Shown one piece after another: positions 37,192-46,587 of a stretch of DNA of 64,000 nucleotides (positions are counted from its first letter, which is position 1; each line of letters starts with the position of its first letter). Origin of the DNA: Falsirhodobacter algicola (GTDB lineage Bacteria > Pseudomonadota > Alphaproteobacteria > Rhodobacterales > Rhodobacteraceae); assembly GCF_018279165.1 (NCBI RefSeq), contig NZ_CP047289.1:1424501-1488500 (forward strand). Reading direction: 5' to 3'. A model generated the notes under the pieces. It was not told the origin of the DNA. It saw only the letters and a program-made list of their open reading frames with translations, and did no database searches. Both the position numbers and the translations under genes were made by a program.

Positions 37192-38529
37192 ATGACATCC
37201 ACCGGGGGCAAGGCGCGCCGGGCGATCTGGGGCTGGTACTTCTTCGACTGGGCCAGCCAGCCCTATGCCACGCTGCTGACCACGTTCATCTTCGCCCCCT
37301 ATATGGCGCGGATCATGGGCGACGGGGCGGCGGCGCAGGCCGTCTGGGCCTATGGGCTGGCGGCGGCGGGGGTGCTCATCGCGGTCGGCTCGCCGCTCTT
37401 GGGGGCGGTGGCGGACCGGACGGGCGGGCACCGCCGGTTCCTTCTGGTGTTTTCGGCGATGTATGTCCTTGGCGCGGCGGGGCTGTGGTGGGCCGAACCG
37501 GGCGCGCCCCGCACCGCGTGGACCGTCACCTGCTTTGCCATCGGCCTCGTGGGGATGGAATACGCCACGACCTTCACGAATGCCGTGATGCCCCGCCTTG
37601 CCCCGCGCGCCGAACTCGGGCGCATCTCCGGCTCCGGCTGGGCCTTCGGCTATGCGGGCGGGGTGATCGCGCTGGTGCTGATGCTGGTCTTTCTGCAGGA
37701 GGGGCCGGACGGGCGCACCCTTGCGGGGCTGACCCCGGCCTTCGGCCTCGATCCCGCGCGGGCCGAGGGGACGCGCGCCGTCGGCCCCTTTACCGCACTG
37801 TGGTACGCGCTGTTCATCCTGCCGTTCTTCGTGTTCACCAAGATGCCCCCCGCCGGGCCGGACGGGGTGCGCGCCGCGCTGCGGGGGGCCCTGCCCGATC
37901 TGCGGGCCGCGCTGATGCGGCTGCGCCGGGATCGGAGGCTTGGCGGGTTTCTTCTGGCCTCCATGCTCTACCGCGATGCGCTGAACGGGATCTATGCCTT
38001 CGGCGGGATCTACGCCGTAGGGGTCCTTGGATGGGAGGTGCGGGCGGTCGGGATCTTCGGCATCCTTGCCGCGATCGCCGGGGCCGCGGGCGCATGGGCC
38101 GGGGGGCGGGCGGATCGGCGGTTCGGGCCGCAGCCCGTGATCATGGTCTGCCTCGGCCTGCTGACGGCGGCGGCGGCGGCGGTGCCGATGCTGGGGCCGG
38201 AGCGCATCCTCGGCCTTCCGGTCGCGCCCTTGGTGCCGACCGCCGCCTTCTATGCCATCGGCGCGCTGATCGGGGCGGCGGGGGGCGCGGCGCAGGCCGC
38301 CAGCCGCACGCTGCTGATCGACCGCGCCGATCCCGCCCGCATCACCGAGGCGTTCGGCCTCTTCGCCCTTTCGGGCAAGGCGACGGCCTTCCTCGCGCCG
38401 CTGGCGATCGGCATCGCGACGCAGATCAGCGGATCCCAGCAGATCGGGGTTCTGCCGGTCATCGCGCTCTTTCTTGCCGGGCTGGGGCTGCTATGGTGGT
38501 CGGGCATGAACCGCAGGCCGCACAGATGA
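37192..38529 (+). CDS. MFS transporter, UMF1/Atg22-like
   Basis: A 445-residue, twelve-TM protein beginning WGWYFFDWASQPYATLLTTF, the N-terminal signature of UMF1 (Atg22-like) permeases. YATTFTNAVMPRLAP and GGRADRRFGPQPV loops match the family. The yeast relatives export amino acids from vacuoles; the bacterial substrate is unknown. The ATG chosen lies just before the first helix. Its stop overlaps the start of mepA (ATGA). Confidence 0.86.
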   Translation: MTSTGGKARRAIWGWYFFDWASQPYATLLTTFIFAPYMARIMGDGAAAQAVWAYGLAAAGVLIAVGSPLLGAVADRTGGHRRFLLVFSAMYVLGAAGLWWAEPGAPRTAWTVTCFAIGLVGMEYATTFTNAVMPRLAPRAELGRISGSGWAFGYAGGVIALVLMLVFLQEGPDGRTLAGLTPAFGLDPARAEGTRAVGPFTALWYALFILPFFVFTKMPPAGPDGVRAALRGALPDLRAALMRLRRDRRLGGFLLASMLYRDALNGIYAFGGIYAVGVLGWEVRAVGIFGILAAIAGAAGAWAGGRADRRFGPQPVIMVCLGLLTAAAAAVPMLGPERILGLPVAPLVPTAAFYAIGALIGAAGGAAQAASRTLLIDRADPARITEAFGLFALSGKATAFLAPLAIGIATQISGSQQIGVLPVIALFLAGLGLLWWSGMNRRPHR

Positions 38530-39404
38530 TCCCCCTTCTCGCCGCGGCGCTGAGCGTCGCCCTCTCCCTGCCCGCTGCGGCCCAGACCTTGGCGAGCGAG
38601 GCCTTCGCCGCCGCCGCCCGGCCCACATCGGGGCCGGCCCATGCGATCGGGGGCTACAGCCGCGGCTGCGCCACGGGGCTGCAACCGCTGGCCGAAACCG
38701 GGCCGACATGGCAGGTCATGCGCACCTCGCGCAATCGCAACTGGGGCCAACCCGAGACGATCCGCTTCCTGCAGGATCTGTCGGTCGCGGCCACCAAGGT
38801 CGGCTGGCGGGGGATCTATATCGGCGACATCGCACAGCCCCGCGGCGGGCCGGCCCCTTCGGGCCATGCGAGCCATCAGACGGGGCTGGATGCCGATGTC
38901 TGGCTGCGCCCGCCCACCAGCCTGACCCTGAGCCGCGCCGCGCGCGAGGATCTGCCCTTCGTTTCGGTCCGGACGGCGGATCAGCGGGAGGTGAATGCCA
39001 ACTGGACCCCGGCGCATCAGGCACTGCTGCGCGCCGCCGCAAGCGATCCGCGCGTGGACCGCATCTTCGTCGCCGCCGCCATCAAGATCGCGATGTGCCG
39101 CACCGCGACCCCCGCCGACACGCCATGGCTGCAGAAGATCCGCCCCGAGGTGGGGCACGATTCGCATTTCCACGTCCGCCTGAAATGCCCGGCGGGCGAT
39201 ACCCTGTGCGAGACGCAGACGCCGACCGTGGCCGAACTGTCCAAGGGCGGCAATGGCTGCGATGCTACGCTGCAATGGTGGGTGACGGACTTCCTCGAAC
39301 CGCCCGCCGCCGATGGCCCCGCCGCGCCCGCCCGCAAACATCCCCGCCAGTACACGCTGGCCGACCTGCCTGCCCAATGCTCCGACGTCTTGCGCGCGCG
39401 CTGA
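38526..39404 (+). CDS. mepA: Penicillin-insensitive murein endopeptidase
   Basis: A periplasmic LAS-type zinc peptidase of 292 residues with a signal peptide (cleavage near AAAQ, residue 20). Metal and catalytic motifs are SGHASHQTGLDADVW near 112 and GHDSHFHVRL near 210. It cuts D-Ala-meso-DAP cross-links in peptidoglycan. Six cysteines suggest disulfides. It is translationally coupled to the upstream MFS gene and overlaps the next gene by 28 bases. Confidence 0.92.
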   Translation: MIPLLAAALSVALSLPAAAQTLASEAFAAAARPTSGPAHAIGGYSRGCATGLQPLAETGPTWQVMRTSRNRNWGQPETIRFLQDLSVAATKVGWRGIYIGDIAQPRGGPAPSGHASHQTGLDADVWLRPPTSLTLSRAAREDLPFVSVRTADQREVNANWTPAHQALLRAAASDPRVDRIFVAAAIKIAMCRTATPADTPWLQKIRPEVGHDSHFHVRLKCPAGDTLCETQTPTVAELSKGGNGCDATLQWWVTDFLEPPAADGPAAPARKHPRQYTLADLPAQCSDVLRAR

Positions 39405-40240
39405 TCGCGCTTCCCTTGCTGGCGCTGCTGGCGGCGGTGGCCTCGTGGCTGCTGCCGGCGGGGGGGAATCACGCCGGAACCTACCGTTGGCAGGGCGACG
39501 ATCCGCGCTTTGGCGGCTTTTCGGGGCTGGACCTCGCGGCGGACGGGCGCCGCTTTACCGCCATCACCGACAAGGGCGATTGGCTGACCGGCACCATCCT
39601 GCGCGACGGCACCCGCATCACCGGCATCGAGGCGACGCCCCTTCAGGCCCTGCGCGCCGCCGATGGTGGCCCCCTGCCCATCCCCCAATCGGATGCCGAG
39701 GGGCTGGTGCTGGCGCCGGACGGCACCGCCTTCATCAGCTTCGAGCAGCGGGTCGGCCTGCGCCGCTACGCCGCGATGGACGGATTGCCCGAGGCGCTGC
39801 CCGATGCCCCCTTCCGCACCCTGCCCTTCAATGCCGGGCTGGAATCGGTCGCGCTGGACGGGGGCGATCTGCTGACCATCCCCGAAGCGCCGAATGGCGA
39901 AACCTTCACCCTCTGGCGCCTGACGGATCGGTGGCGGCGCGATTTCCGCATCGCGCGGCGCGGCATCTTCCGCATCTCGGACGCCACCGTCTTCGAGGGG
40001 CGGCTCTATGTGCTGGAGCGGGCGTTCCTCGGCTTCGGCTTCTCCACTCGGGTGCGGCGCTTCGACATGGATGGCGGCGGCGAATGGACCATGTTCACCA
40101 CCCGGCCGGGCAAGTTCGACAACCTCGAAGGGCTCGGCGTCTGGCGCGACGGGGCCGATACGGTGATCACGATGCTGTCGGATGACAACTTCATGCCCTT
40201 CGAACGCACGGAATTCGTCGAATACCGCTTTGCGGATTGA
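39377..40240 (+). CDS. Esterase-like-phytase family protein, secreted or anchored
   Basis: A 287-residue protein with an N-terminal signal or anchor helix (ARALIALPLLALLAAVASWLL). Motifs FGGFSGLDLAADGRRFTAITDKG, DAEGLVL, ESVALDG and NLEGLGVW mark the esterase-like activity of phytase domain (a beta-propeller). Substrates are unknown in nearly all members. The start overlaps the 3' end of mepA by 28 bases, indicating a shared transcript. Confidence 0.84.
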   Translation: MLRRLARALIALPLLALLAAVASWLLPAGGNHAGTYRWQGDDPRFGGFSGLDLAADGRRFTAITDKGDWLTGTILRDGTRITGIEATPLQALRAADGGPLPIPQSDAEGLVLAPDGTAFISFEQRVGLRRYAAMDGLPEALPDAPFRTLPFNAGLESVALDGGDLLTIPEAPNGETFTLWRLTDRWRRDFRIARRGIFRISDATVFEGRLYVLERAFLGFGFSTRVRRFDMDGGGEWTMFTTRPGKFDNLEGLGVWRDGADTVITMLSDDNFMPFERTEFVEYRFAD

Positions 40241-40293
40241 CGCGGGTGCGGTATAGGCGGCCGCCCAAGTTCTCCGCCACCTTGTCAAAACGG

Positions 40294-40926
40294 ATGTCCC
40301 ACATGACCCGCGCGCACCTGCCCTTCATTCTGGCCATGGCGGCCATCGTCGTCGCCTCCAACATCCTCGTTCAGATCCTTCTGGGCGATTGGCTGACATG
40401 GGGGGCCTTCACCTATCCGCTGGCCTTCCTTGTGAACGACATCACCAACCGCGTGCATGGCGCAAAGGCGGCGCGGCAGGTGGTGATCGCGGGCTTCGTC
40501 ACCGGGCTCGCCTGCTCGCTGATCGGCACGCAGATTGTGGGGGAGTTCGGGCCGCTCGTCTCCTTCCGCGTGGCGCTGGCCTCGGCGACGGCGTTCCTCG
40601 TGGCGCAGCTGCTGGACGTGTTCGTGTTCGACCGTCTGCGCGCGGCGGCATGGTGGCGCGCACCCGCCATCTCCACCGTGCTGGGGGCGACGACGGATAC
40701 GGTGCTCTTCTTCACCATCGCCTTCTCCGGCTGGCTGACGCTGCTGGATCCGGCATCGGACGTATCTTGGGCGAACGAGGGGGTGCCGCTGCTGGGCCAC
40801 GGCCCGATCCTGCCGCTCTGGATGTCGCTGGCCACTGCGGATTGGTGCGTGAAAATTGGGCTCGCCGCGATCGCGCTGGTGCCTTTCCGCCTGATCGTTC
40901 GGCGGATGACCACATCATTTGCGTGA
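40294..40926 (+). CDS. yhhQ: Queuosine precursor transporter, YhhQ/VUT family
   Basis: A six-TM protein of about 210 residues. NITNRVHG-type motif (VNDITNRVHGAKAARQVV) and ASATAFLVAQLLDVFVFDRLR fit the VUT/YhhQ family, which salvages preQ0/preQ1 for queuosine synthesis. The start is ambiguous between MSHMTR here and the ATG three codons on; upstream sequence in the same frame is not family-like. No preQ1 riboswitch was recognised upstream. Confidence 0.88.
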   Translation: MSHMTRAHLPFILAMAAIVVASNILVQILLGDWLTWGAFTYPLAFLVNDITNRVHGAKAARQVVIAGFVTGLACSLIGTQIVGEFGPLVSFRVALASATAFLVAQLLDVFVFDRLRAAAWWRAPAISTVLGATTDTVLFFTIAFSGWLTLLDPASDVSWANEGVPLLGHGPILPLWMSLATADWCVKIGLAAIALVPFRLIVRRMTTSFA

Positions 40927-40932
40927 AGATCG

Positions 40933-40961
40933 TTGACATGCCTCCGATCTGTGCCAACCTC
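40933..40961 (+). promoter_or_regulatory. Promoter-like element before the mini-ORF RNA
   Basis: A perfect -35 TTGACA (40933-40938) lies seven bases after the yhhQ stop. Seventeen bases on is AACCTC (40956-40961), a poor -10. Suggests an independent transcript starting near 40968. Confidence 0.4.
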
Positions 40962-40981
40962 ACAGGTATCGGCAACGCATT

Positions 40982-40998
40982 GAAAGGAGGTGATCCAG
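40982..40998 (+). promoter_or_regulatory. Extreme ribosome-binding site, 17-base complement to 16S rRNA 3' end
   Basis: GAAAGGAGGTGATCCAG is the exact reverse complement of the usual alphaproteobacterial 16S 3' tail (CTGGATCACCTCCTTTC). Ordinary SD sites match 4-8 bases. GGAGG is seven bases before the GTG codon, the optimal distance. Confidence 0.8.
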
Positions 40999-41054
40999 TG
41001 TCGAGAGTGATATTGGAGAGAGGTGTCGGGACAGTCGGAGGGCACTTCAGCTAG
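40998..41054 (+). CDS. 18-residue mini-ORF (possible leader peptide)
   Basis: GTG start to TAG stop encodes MSRVILERGVGTVGGHFS. The ribosome-binding site is as strong as it can be. Codons AGA (twice), ATA, TTG and GGA are unusual for this GC-rich genome, where CGC/CGG, ATC and CTG dominate. The peptide has no membrane segment. Given position in a structured RNA directly upstream of arfB, a leader peptide or translation sensor is more likely than a functional protein, but a free small protein cannot be excluded. Confidence 0.6.
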   Translation: MSRVILERGVGTVGGHFS

Positions 41055-41123
41055 GGGCAGCCCCCAAGCGGAACACCCATCGATTGGGATGAAACCTAAC
41101 TGGCTCATCTCCTTGGATCTCGG

Positions 41124-41156
41124 AAAGGGTCGTCGGCCGTGACGGCCCTTTCTCTA
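41124..41156 (+). terminator. Terminator-like hairpin directly before arfB
   Basis: AAAGGGTCGTC (41124-41134) pairs with GACGGCCCTTT (41141-41151), 11 bp with one G-U and a 6-base loop, followed by CTCT. It ends only 13 bases before the arfB ATG, in the place its SD should be, so it can act as terminator, attenuator or both. Confidence 0.6.
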
Positions 41157-41163
41157 TGAAATC

Positions 41164-41586
41164 ATGCTGCATATTACAGACACTCTTCACATCGCCGACT
41201 GGGAATTGACGGAACATTTCGTGCGCGCCTCCGGGCCGGGCGGGCAGAACGTCAACAAGGTCGCGACGGCGGTCGAACTGCGGTTCGAGGCCGAACGCTC
41301 CCCCCATCTGCCGGGGCCGGTGAAGGCGCGGCTGAAACGGCTGGCCGGGCGGCGCTGGACGCAGGAAGGTGCGCTGATCCTTCAGGTGGACGAGACCCGG
41401 TCGCAGGCCCGCAACCGCGAAATCGCGCGCGAGCGGCTGGCCGGGCTGATCCGTCAGGCGCTGGTGGCGCCGAAGCGGCGCATTCCGACCAAGCCGACCT
41501 TGGGCAGCCAGAGGCGGCGGCTCGCTGCCAAGGCGAACCGCGCCCAGATCAAGGCCGGGCGCGGCAACATCACGGACGAGGACTGA
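41164..41586 (+). CDS. arfB: Alternative ribosome-rescue factor B (peptidyl-tRNA hydrolase)
   Basis: A 140-residue class I release-factor-like protein. The catalytic loop ASGPGGQNVNK (GGQ 26-28) and the long basic C-terminal tail (PTKPTLGSQRRRLAAKANRAQIKAGRG), which enters the empty mRNA channel, are both present. ArfB/YaeJ hydrolyses peptidyl-tRNA on ribosomes stalled at mRNA ends. No SD precedes the ATG; a hairpin and TATGAAATC occupy that space. It converges with ctpA, three bases apart. Confidence 0.94.
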   Translation: MLHITDTLHIADWELTEHFVRASGPGGQNVNKVATAVELRFEAERSPHLPGPVKARLKRLAGRRWTQEGALILQVDETRSQARNREIARERLAGLIRQALVAPKRRIPTKPTLGSQRRRLAAKANRAQIKAGRGNITDED

Positions 41587-41589
41587 GCC

Positions 41590-42933
<1,344 letters not shown>

Positions 42934-42941
42934 ACCCTGTC

Positions 42942-44051
42942 CTATGTTTCCCGAAGCTCCGCGAACCATTCGGCCGGATCGACCGGCCCCGTTCCGCGGC
43001 GCAGCTCCAGATACAGCGTTTCCGTCTCGCCCGAACCCGGCGCATCGGCCGCCTGATCCAAGACATTCACCAGACCCTGATCACCGCCCGGCATCAACCC
43101 CAAAGCCGCGCCGGCCGGCACGACCTCTCCTACCTCGCCATATACCGTTTGCAGGCCTGCCAGCACCATCAGATAACCGTCACCCGGCTCTAGGATCATC
43201 ACATTTCCGTAGCCCGAAAGCGGACCGCGGTAGCGGATGGTCGCCGCGACCGGGGCCGTGACCAATGCAGCGGGGCGCGTCACGAAGATGATCCCCGGAC
43301 GGCGCACCCCGGCCGCATCGGGCTGATTGGCCCGGCGCACCAGCGTGCCATGCGCGGGCAGCGGCAGCGTGCCCTTGGCCTCGGCAAAGCCCGGCGGCAT
43401 CCCCTCCGGGTCCAGCTGCGCGGCGAAACTGTCCAGCGTCTCGGAGCTTTCGAGAAGCGCGCGCAGCACGCCCGGATCCTCGGTGAAGCGGCGCGGCAGG
43501 TCCGTCCGGTCCGAAATCGCTTGGCTCAGCGCGATCCGCGCCTCCTGCGCCACGCGCAGCCCCTCGGCCAAGGTACCGCTCGCCTCCAGCCGGGCGGCGC
43601 GCAGGCGGCCCAATTCTTCGAGCTGGCGGCGCAGATCGTCGGCCTCGGCCTGAAGGGCCGGGGTCACATCGGCCATGATCAGGCCGGTGCGCACCGTCGC
43701 CAGCGGGCCGCCCGGATGCAGGAACAGCATCGGCCCGGGCGTCGTGTCCATCCGTGCCAACGCGCCCAGAAGCTGCGAGATGTCGCGGTCGCGCCCCTCG
43801 GCCTGCGCCCGCAGATCCGCCTCGCGGGCGGACACCTGCCGCAGGCCTTCGCGCAGCGCGGTCAGCCCGTCCTCGTAGGCGGTGATGGTCCGCGTCAGCG
43901 CGCCCACCCGGTCGCGCCCGTCGCGGGCGCTGCGCATGTCGGTGATCGCCTCGCGCAGGGATGCGGCGGCACCCTGCGCCTGTTCGGCCACCCCTGCCGC
44001 CTGCAGCGGCCCGGCCATCAGGCACAGGGCAAGGGCCGCCGCGCGGATCAT
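42942..44051 (-). CDS. Murein hydrolase activator, EnvC-like (M23/LytM)
   Basis: A 369-residue periplasmic protein with a signal peptide (cleavage near LQAA, residue 19), a long coiled coil (about 25-200) and a C-terminal LytM domain (about 240-360, with GYLMVLAGLQTVYGEVGEVV). Zinc-ligand motifs of active M23 peptidases are missing, as in EnvC, which activates amidases during septal splitting rather than cutting peptidoglycan itself. Its ATG overlaps the gpmI stop, and ctpA follows. Confidence 0.88.
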   Translation of the reverse strand: MIRAAALALCLMAGPLQAAGVAEQAQGAAASLREAITDMRSARDGRDRVGALTRTITAYEDGLTALREGLRQVSAREADLRAQAEGRDRDISQLLGALARMDTTPGPMLFLHPGGPLATVRTGLIMADVTPALQAEADDLRRQLEELGRLRAARLEASGTLAEGLRVAQEARIALSQAISDRTDLPRRFTEDPGVLRALLESSETLDSFAAQLDPEGMPPGFAEAKGTLPLPAHGTLVRRANQPDAAGVRRPGIIFVTRPAALVTAPVAATIRYRGPLSGYGNVMILEPGDGYLMVLAGLQTVYGEVGEVVPAGAALGLMPGGDQGLVNVLDQAADAPGSGETETLYLELRRGTGPVDPAEWFAELRET

Positions 44052-45556
44052 GCGATCAGGCTCTCCCCCGTCATCTCGGCCGGTTGCGGCAGGCCCATCA
44101 GCGCCAGCAGCGTCGGTGCGACATCGGCAAGGCGCCCGTCGCGCAGGCGCGCGCCGTCCGGCCCGCCGAACAGGATCGCGGGAACGAGGTTCGTGGTATG
44201 AGCGGTGTGCGGGCCGCCCGTTTCGGGATCGACCATGGTTTCGCAGTTGCCGTGATCGGCGATGACCAGCATCGCGCCGCCCGCCGCCTCCAGCGCATCC
44301 ACGGCGCGGCCAAGGCCGGTATCCACCGCCTCGCAGGCCGCGGTCGCGGCCTCGAGGATGCCGGTATGGCCCACCATGTCGGGATTGGCGAAATTGACGA
44401 CGATCAGATCGTAGCCATGCTCGATCGCGGCCACCAGCTTCTCGGCGACCTCCGGTTCGGACATCTCGGGCTGCAGATCGTAGGTCGCGACCTTGGGGGA
44501 GCGGGGCATCGCGCGGTCCTCGGCCTCGAACGGCTGCTCGCGCCCGCCATTCAGGAAGAAGGTGACATGCGGATACTTCTCCGTCTCGGCAAGGCGGAAC
44601 TGGGTGCGGCCCTGCGCCGCCACCCATTCGCCCAGCGTGTTCACCAGCACCTGTTTGGGAAAGACCGTCGTCATGTAGGCATCATGCGCGGCCGAATAGT
44701 CCACCATCCCAAGGATCGCCGCCCATTCCACCGCGCGGCGGGGGGCCGCGTCGAAGGCGGGATCGGCCAGCGCCGACAGGATCTCGCGCGCGCGGTCGGC
44801 GCGGAAGTTCAGGCAGAAGATCCCGTCGCCATCCGCAGCGCCCGCGTAATCGCCGATCACGGTGGGGGCGATGAATTCATCCGTCTCGCCGCGGGCATAG
44901 GCGGCCTCGATCGCGTCGGCGGCCGAAGGGGCGTTCGCGCCCTTGCCGTCCACCATCGCCTCCCATGCGCGCATCACGCGGTCCCAGCGGGTGTCGCGGT
45001 CCATCGCGTAGTAGCGGCCCGACACGGTGCCGACGCGCACGCCCTCCGGCAGATCGTCCAGAAGCTGGCGCATGAAGGCCCGCGCCGAGGAGGGGGCCAC
45101 GTCCCGCCCGTCGGTGATCGCATGCAGCACCACCGGCACACCGGACGCCGCTACGGCGCGGCAGGCGGCAAGCACATGCAGGATATGCCCATGCACCCCA
45201 CCATCCGAGATGACGCCCATCAGATGCGCCGTCCCGCCCGAGGCTTTCATCGCGTCGATGAAATCGGTCAGGGCGGGGCGGGTGAAGAAGCTGCCATCCT
45301 CGATCGCCAGATCGATCTGGCCCAGATCCATCGCGACCACGCGGCCCGCGCCGATATTGGTGTGGCCCACCTCGGAATTGCCCATCTGCCCCTTGGGAAG
45401 GCCCACATCGGGGCCGAAGGTGACGAGCGTGGAATGCGGGCAGCCGGCCATCAGCCGGTCCATCGTGGGCGTGCGCGCCAGCGCCGGGGCATTCGCCTCG
45501 GTCTGATCGCGCAGACCCCAACCATCGAGGATGCAGAGAACGACGGGTCTGGTCAT
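44048..45556 (-). CDS. gpmI: 2,3-bisphosphoglycerate-independent phosphoglycerate mutase
   Basis: A 502-residue dimanganese enzyme of glycolysis and gluconeogenesis that interconverts 3- and 2-phosphoglycerate. The alkaline-phosphatase-type metal motif LDGWG (10-14), the phosphoserine S61 in GQMGNSEVGHTNIG, VHGH, and DHGNCE near the end are all intact. The ATG follows GGAGG by six bases. It is upstream of the EnvC-like gene and downstream of trhO by 55 bases. Confidence 0.96.
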   Translation of the reverse strand: MTRPVVLCILDGWGLRDQTEANAPALARTPTMDRLMAGCPHSTLVTFGPDVGLPKGQMGNSEVGHTNIGAGRVVAMDLGQIDLAIEDGSFFTRPALTDFIDAMKASGGTAHLMGVISDGGVHGHILHVLAACRAVAASGVPVVLHAITDGRDVAPSSARAFMRQLLDDLPEGVRVGTVSGRYYAMDRDTRWDRVMRAWEAMVDGKGANAPSAADAIEAAYARGETDEFIAPTVIGDYAGAADGDGIFCLNFRADRAREILSALADPAFDAAPRRAVEWAAILGMVDYSAAHDAYMTTVFPKQVLVNTLGEWVAAQGRTQFRLAETEKYPHVTFFLNGGREQPFEAEDRAMPRSPKVATYDLQPEMSEPEVAEKLVAAIEHGYDLIVVNFANPDMVGHTGILEAATAACEAVDTGLGRAVDALEAAGGAMLVIADHGNCETMVDPETGGPHTAHTTNLVPAILFGGPDGARLRDGRLADVAPTLLALMGLPQPAEMTGESLIA

Positions 45557-45611
45557 GGGGGGCCTCCTTGCTGAGGCCCGTTGTAGGCCGCAGAACACCG
45601 TCCCGCAACCG

Positions 45612-46484
45612 TCAGCCGCGCGTGCGCTGACGCTGGCGCATGCGGAACCGTTCGCGGTCGTCCTCGGTGTATTCGGACCGGCAGCGGGGGCAGGACACGC
45701 CCTCTTCGTAATCGGCATGGGCGCGGGCGGCGGCATCGACGGGACGGCCGCAGGCATGGCACATGCCGTGGCTTCCCGGCTCCAGCCCATGACGGACCGA
45801 GACGCGCCGATCGAAGACGTAGCATTCCCCCTGCCAGAGGCTGTCATCCTCGGGCACATCCTCGAGGTATTTCAAGATGCCGCCCTTGAGGTGGAACACA
45901 TCCTCCACCCCCTGCCCCAGAAGGTAGTTGGTGGATTTCTCGCAGCGGATGCCGCCGGTGCAGAACATCGCCACCCGCTTGCCGGCGAACCGGTCGCGAT
46001 TCGCCTCCCACCATGCCGGAAACTCGCCGAAGGACCGCGTGCCGGGATCGACCGCGCCTGCGAAGGTGCCGATCTCCACCTCGTAATCGTTGCGGGTGTC
46101 GATCACCACGACATCGGGCTCTTGGATCAGGGCGTTCCAGTCCCGCGCCTCGACGTAATGGCCGACGCGGGCGCGCGGATCGACATCGGGCTGGCCCATG
46201 GTCACGATCTCGCGCTTCAGGCGGACCTTCAGGCGATCGAACGGCATCTCGGCGGCGCGGCTTTCCTTCCATTCCAGCCCGGCGCAGCCCGGCAAGGCGC
46301 GGATCGCCGACAGAAGGGCGTCGATCCCGGCGCGCGGGCCGGCGACGGTGCCGTTGATCCCCTCGGCCGCGATCAGGAGCGAGCCGCGCACCCCGCCCCC
46401 TTCGGCCACGGCGCGCAGGCCGGGGATCAGGGCGGCAGGATCGTCAAAACGGGTGAAATGATACAGGGCGGCGACGGTGAACAT
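45612..46484 (-). CDS. trhO: tRNA uridine(34) hydroxylase, rhodanese family
   Basis: A 290-residue YceA/TrhO protein. An N-terminal acylphosphatase-like domain (GINGTVAGPR) is followed by a rhodanese domain with the active-site loop MFCTGGIRCEKSTNYL (Cys near 174) and a Cys-rich C-terminus (CHACGRPV...CPRC) that looks like a zinc ribbon. TrhO makes 5-hydroxyuridine at tRNA position 34 without needing prephenate. The start MFTVAALYHF is the family N-terminus; an ATG 15 codons upstream is less likely. Confidence 0.92.
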   Translation of the reverse strand: MFTVAALYHFTRFDDPAALIPGLRAVAEGGGVRGSLLIAAEGINGTVAGPRAGIDALLSAIRALPGCAGLEWKESRAAEMPFDRLKVRLKREIVTMGQPDVDPRARVGHYVEARDWNALIQEPDVVVIDTRNDYEVEIGTFAGAVDPGTRSFGEFPAWWEANRDRFAGKRVAMFCTGGIRCEKSTNYLLGQGVEDVFHLKGGILKYLEDVPEDDSLWQGECYVFDRRVSVRHGLEPGSHGMCHACGRPVDAAARAHADYEEGVSCPRCRSEYTEDDRERFRMRQRQRTRG

Positions 46485-46587
46485 GCGCGCCAGATGCGCC
46501 GCGCCCGCCGGAAAATCAAGGCCCGGCATTGACGAGGCCCCCTGCCGCCCCTACCCATCATGGGCCGCCACGCAAGGAGACGGGCCG

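Larger units (their letters stand above)
40968..41156 (+). ncRNA. Candidate structured leader or small mRNA upstream of arfB
   Basis: About 190 bases with several foldable parts: ACCT-CAC-AGGT near the 5' end; GGGG-CAG-CCCC (41054-41064) straight after the mini-ORF stop; CCCA-TCGAT-TGGG (41076-41088); GGGATGA (41086-41092) with TCATCTC (41105-41111); and a final 11-bp terminator-like stem. TCATCTCCTT (41105-41114) can instead pair with AAGGAGGTGA of the mini-ORF ribosome-binding site (40984-40993), giving 10 bp with one G-U. The two pairings of TCATCTCC are mutually exclusive. Transcript ends are inferred, and I cannot match it to a named RNA family. Confidence 0.5.

Noticed and set aside
40982-40998. 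Remnant of an rRNA gene
   Set aside because: Only the 17 bases complementary to the 16S tail are present, without the preceding helix 45 sequence, and they lie at ideal distance from a start codon, so a ribosome-binding role explains them better.
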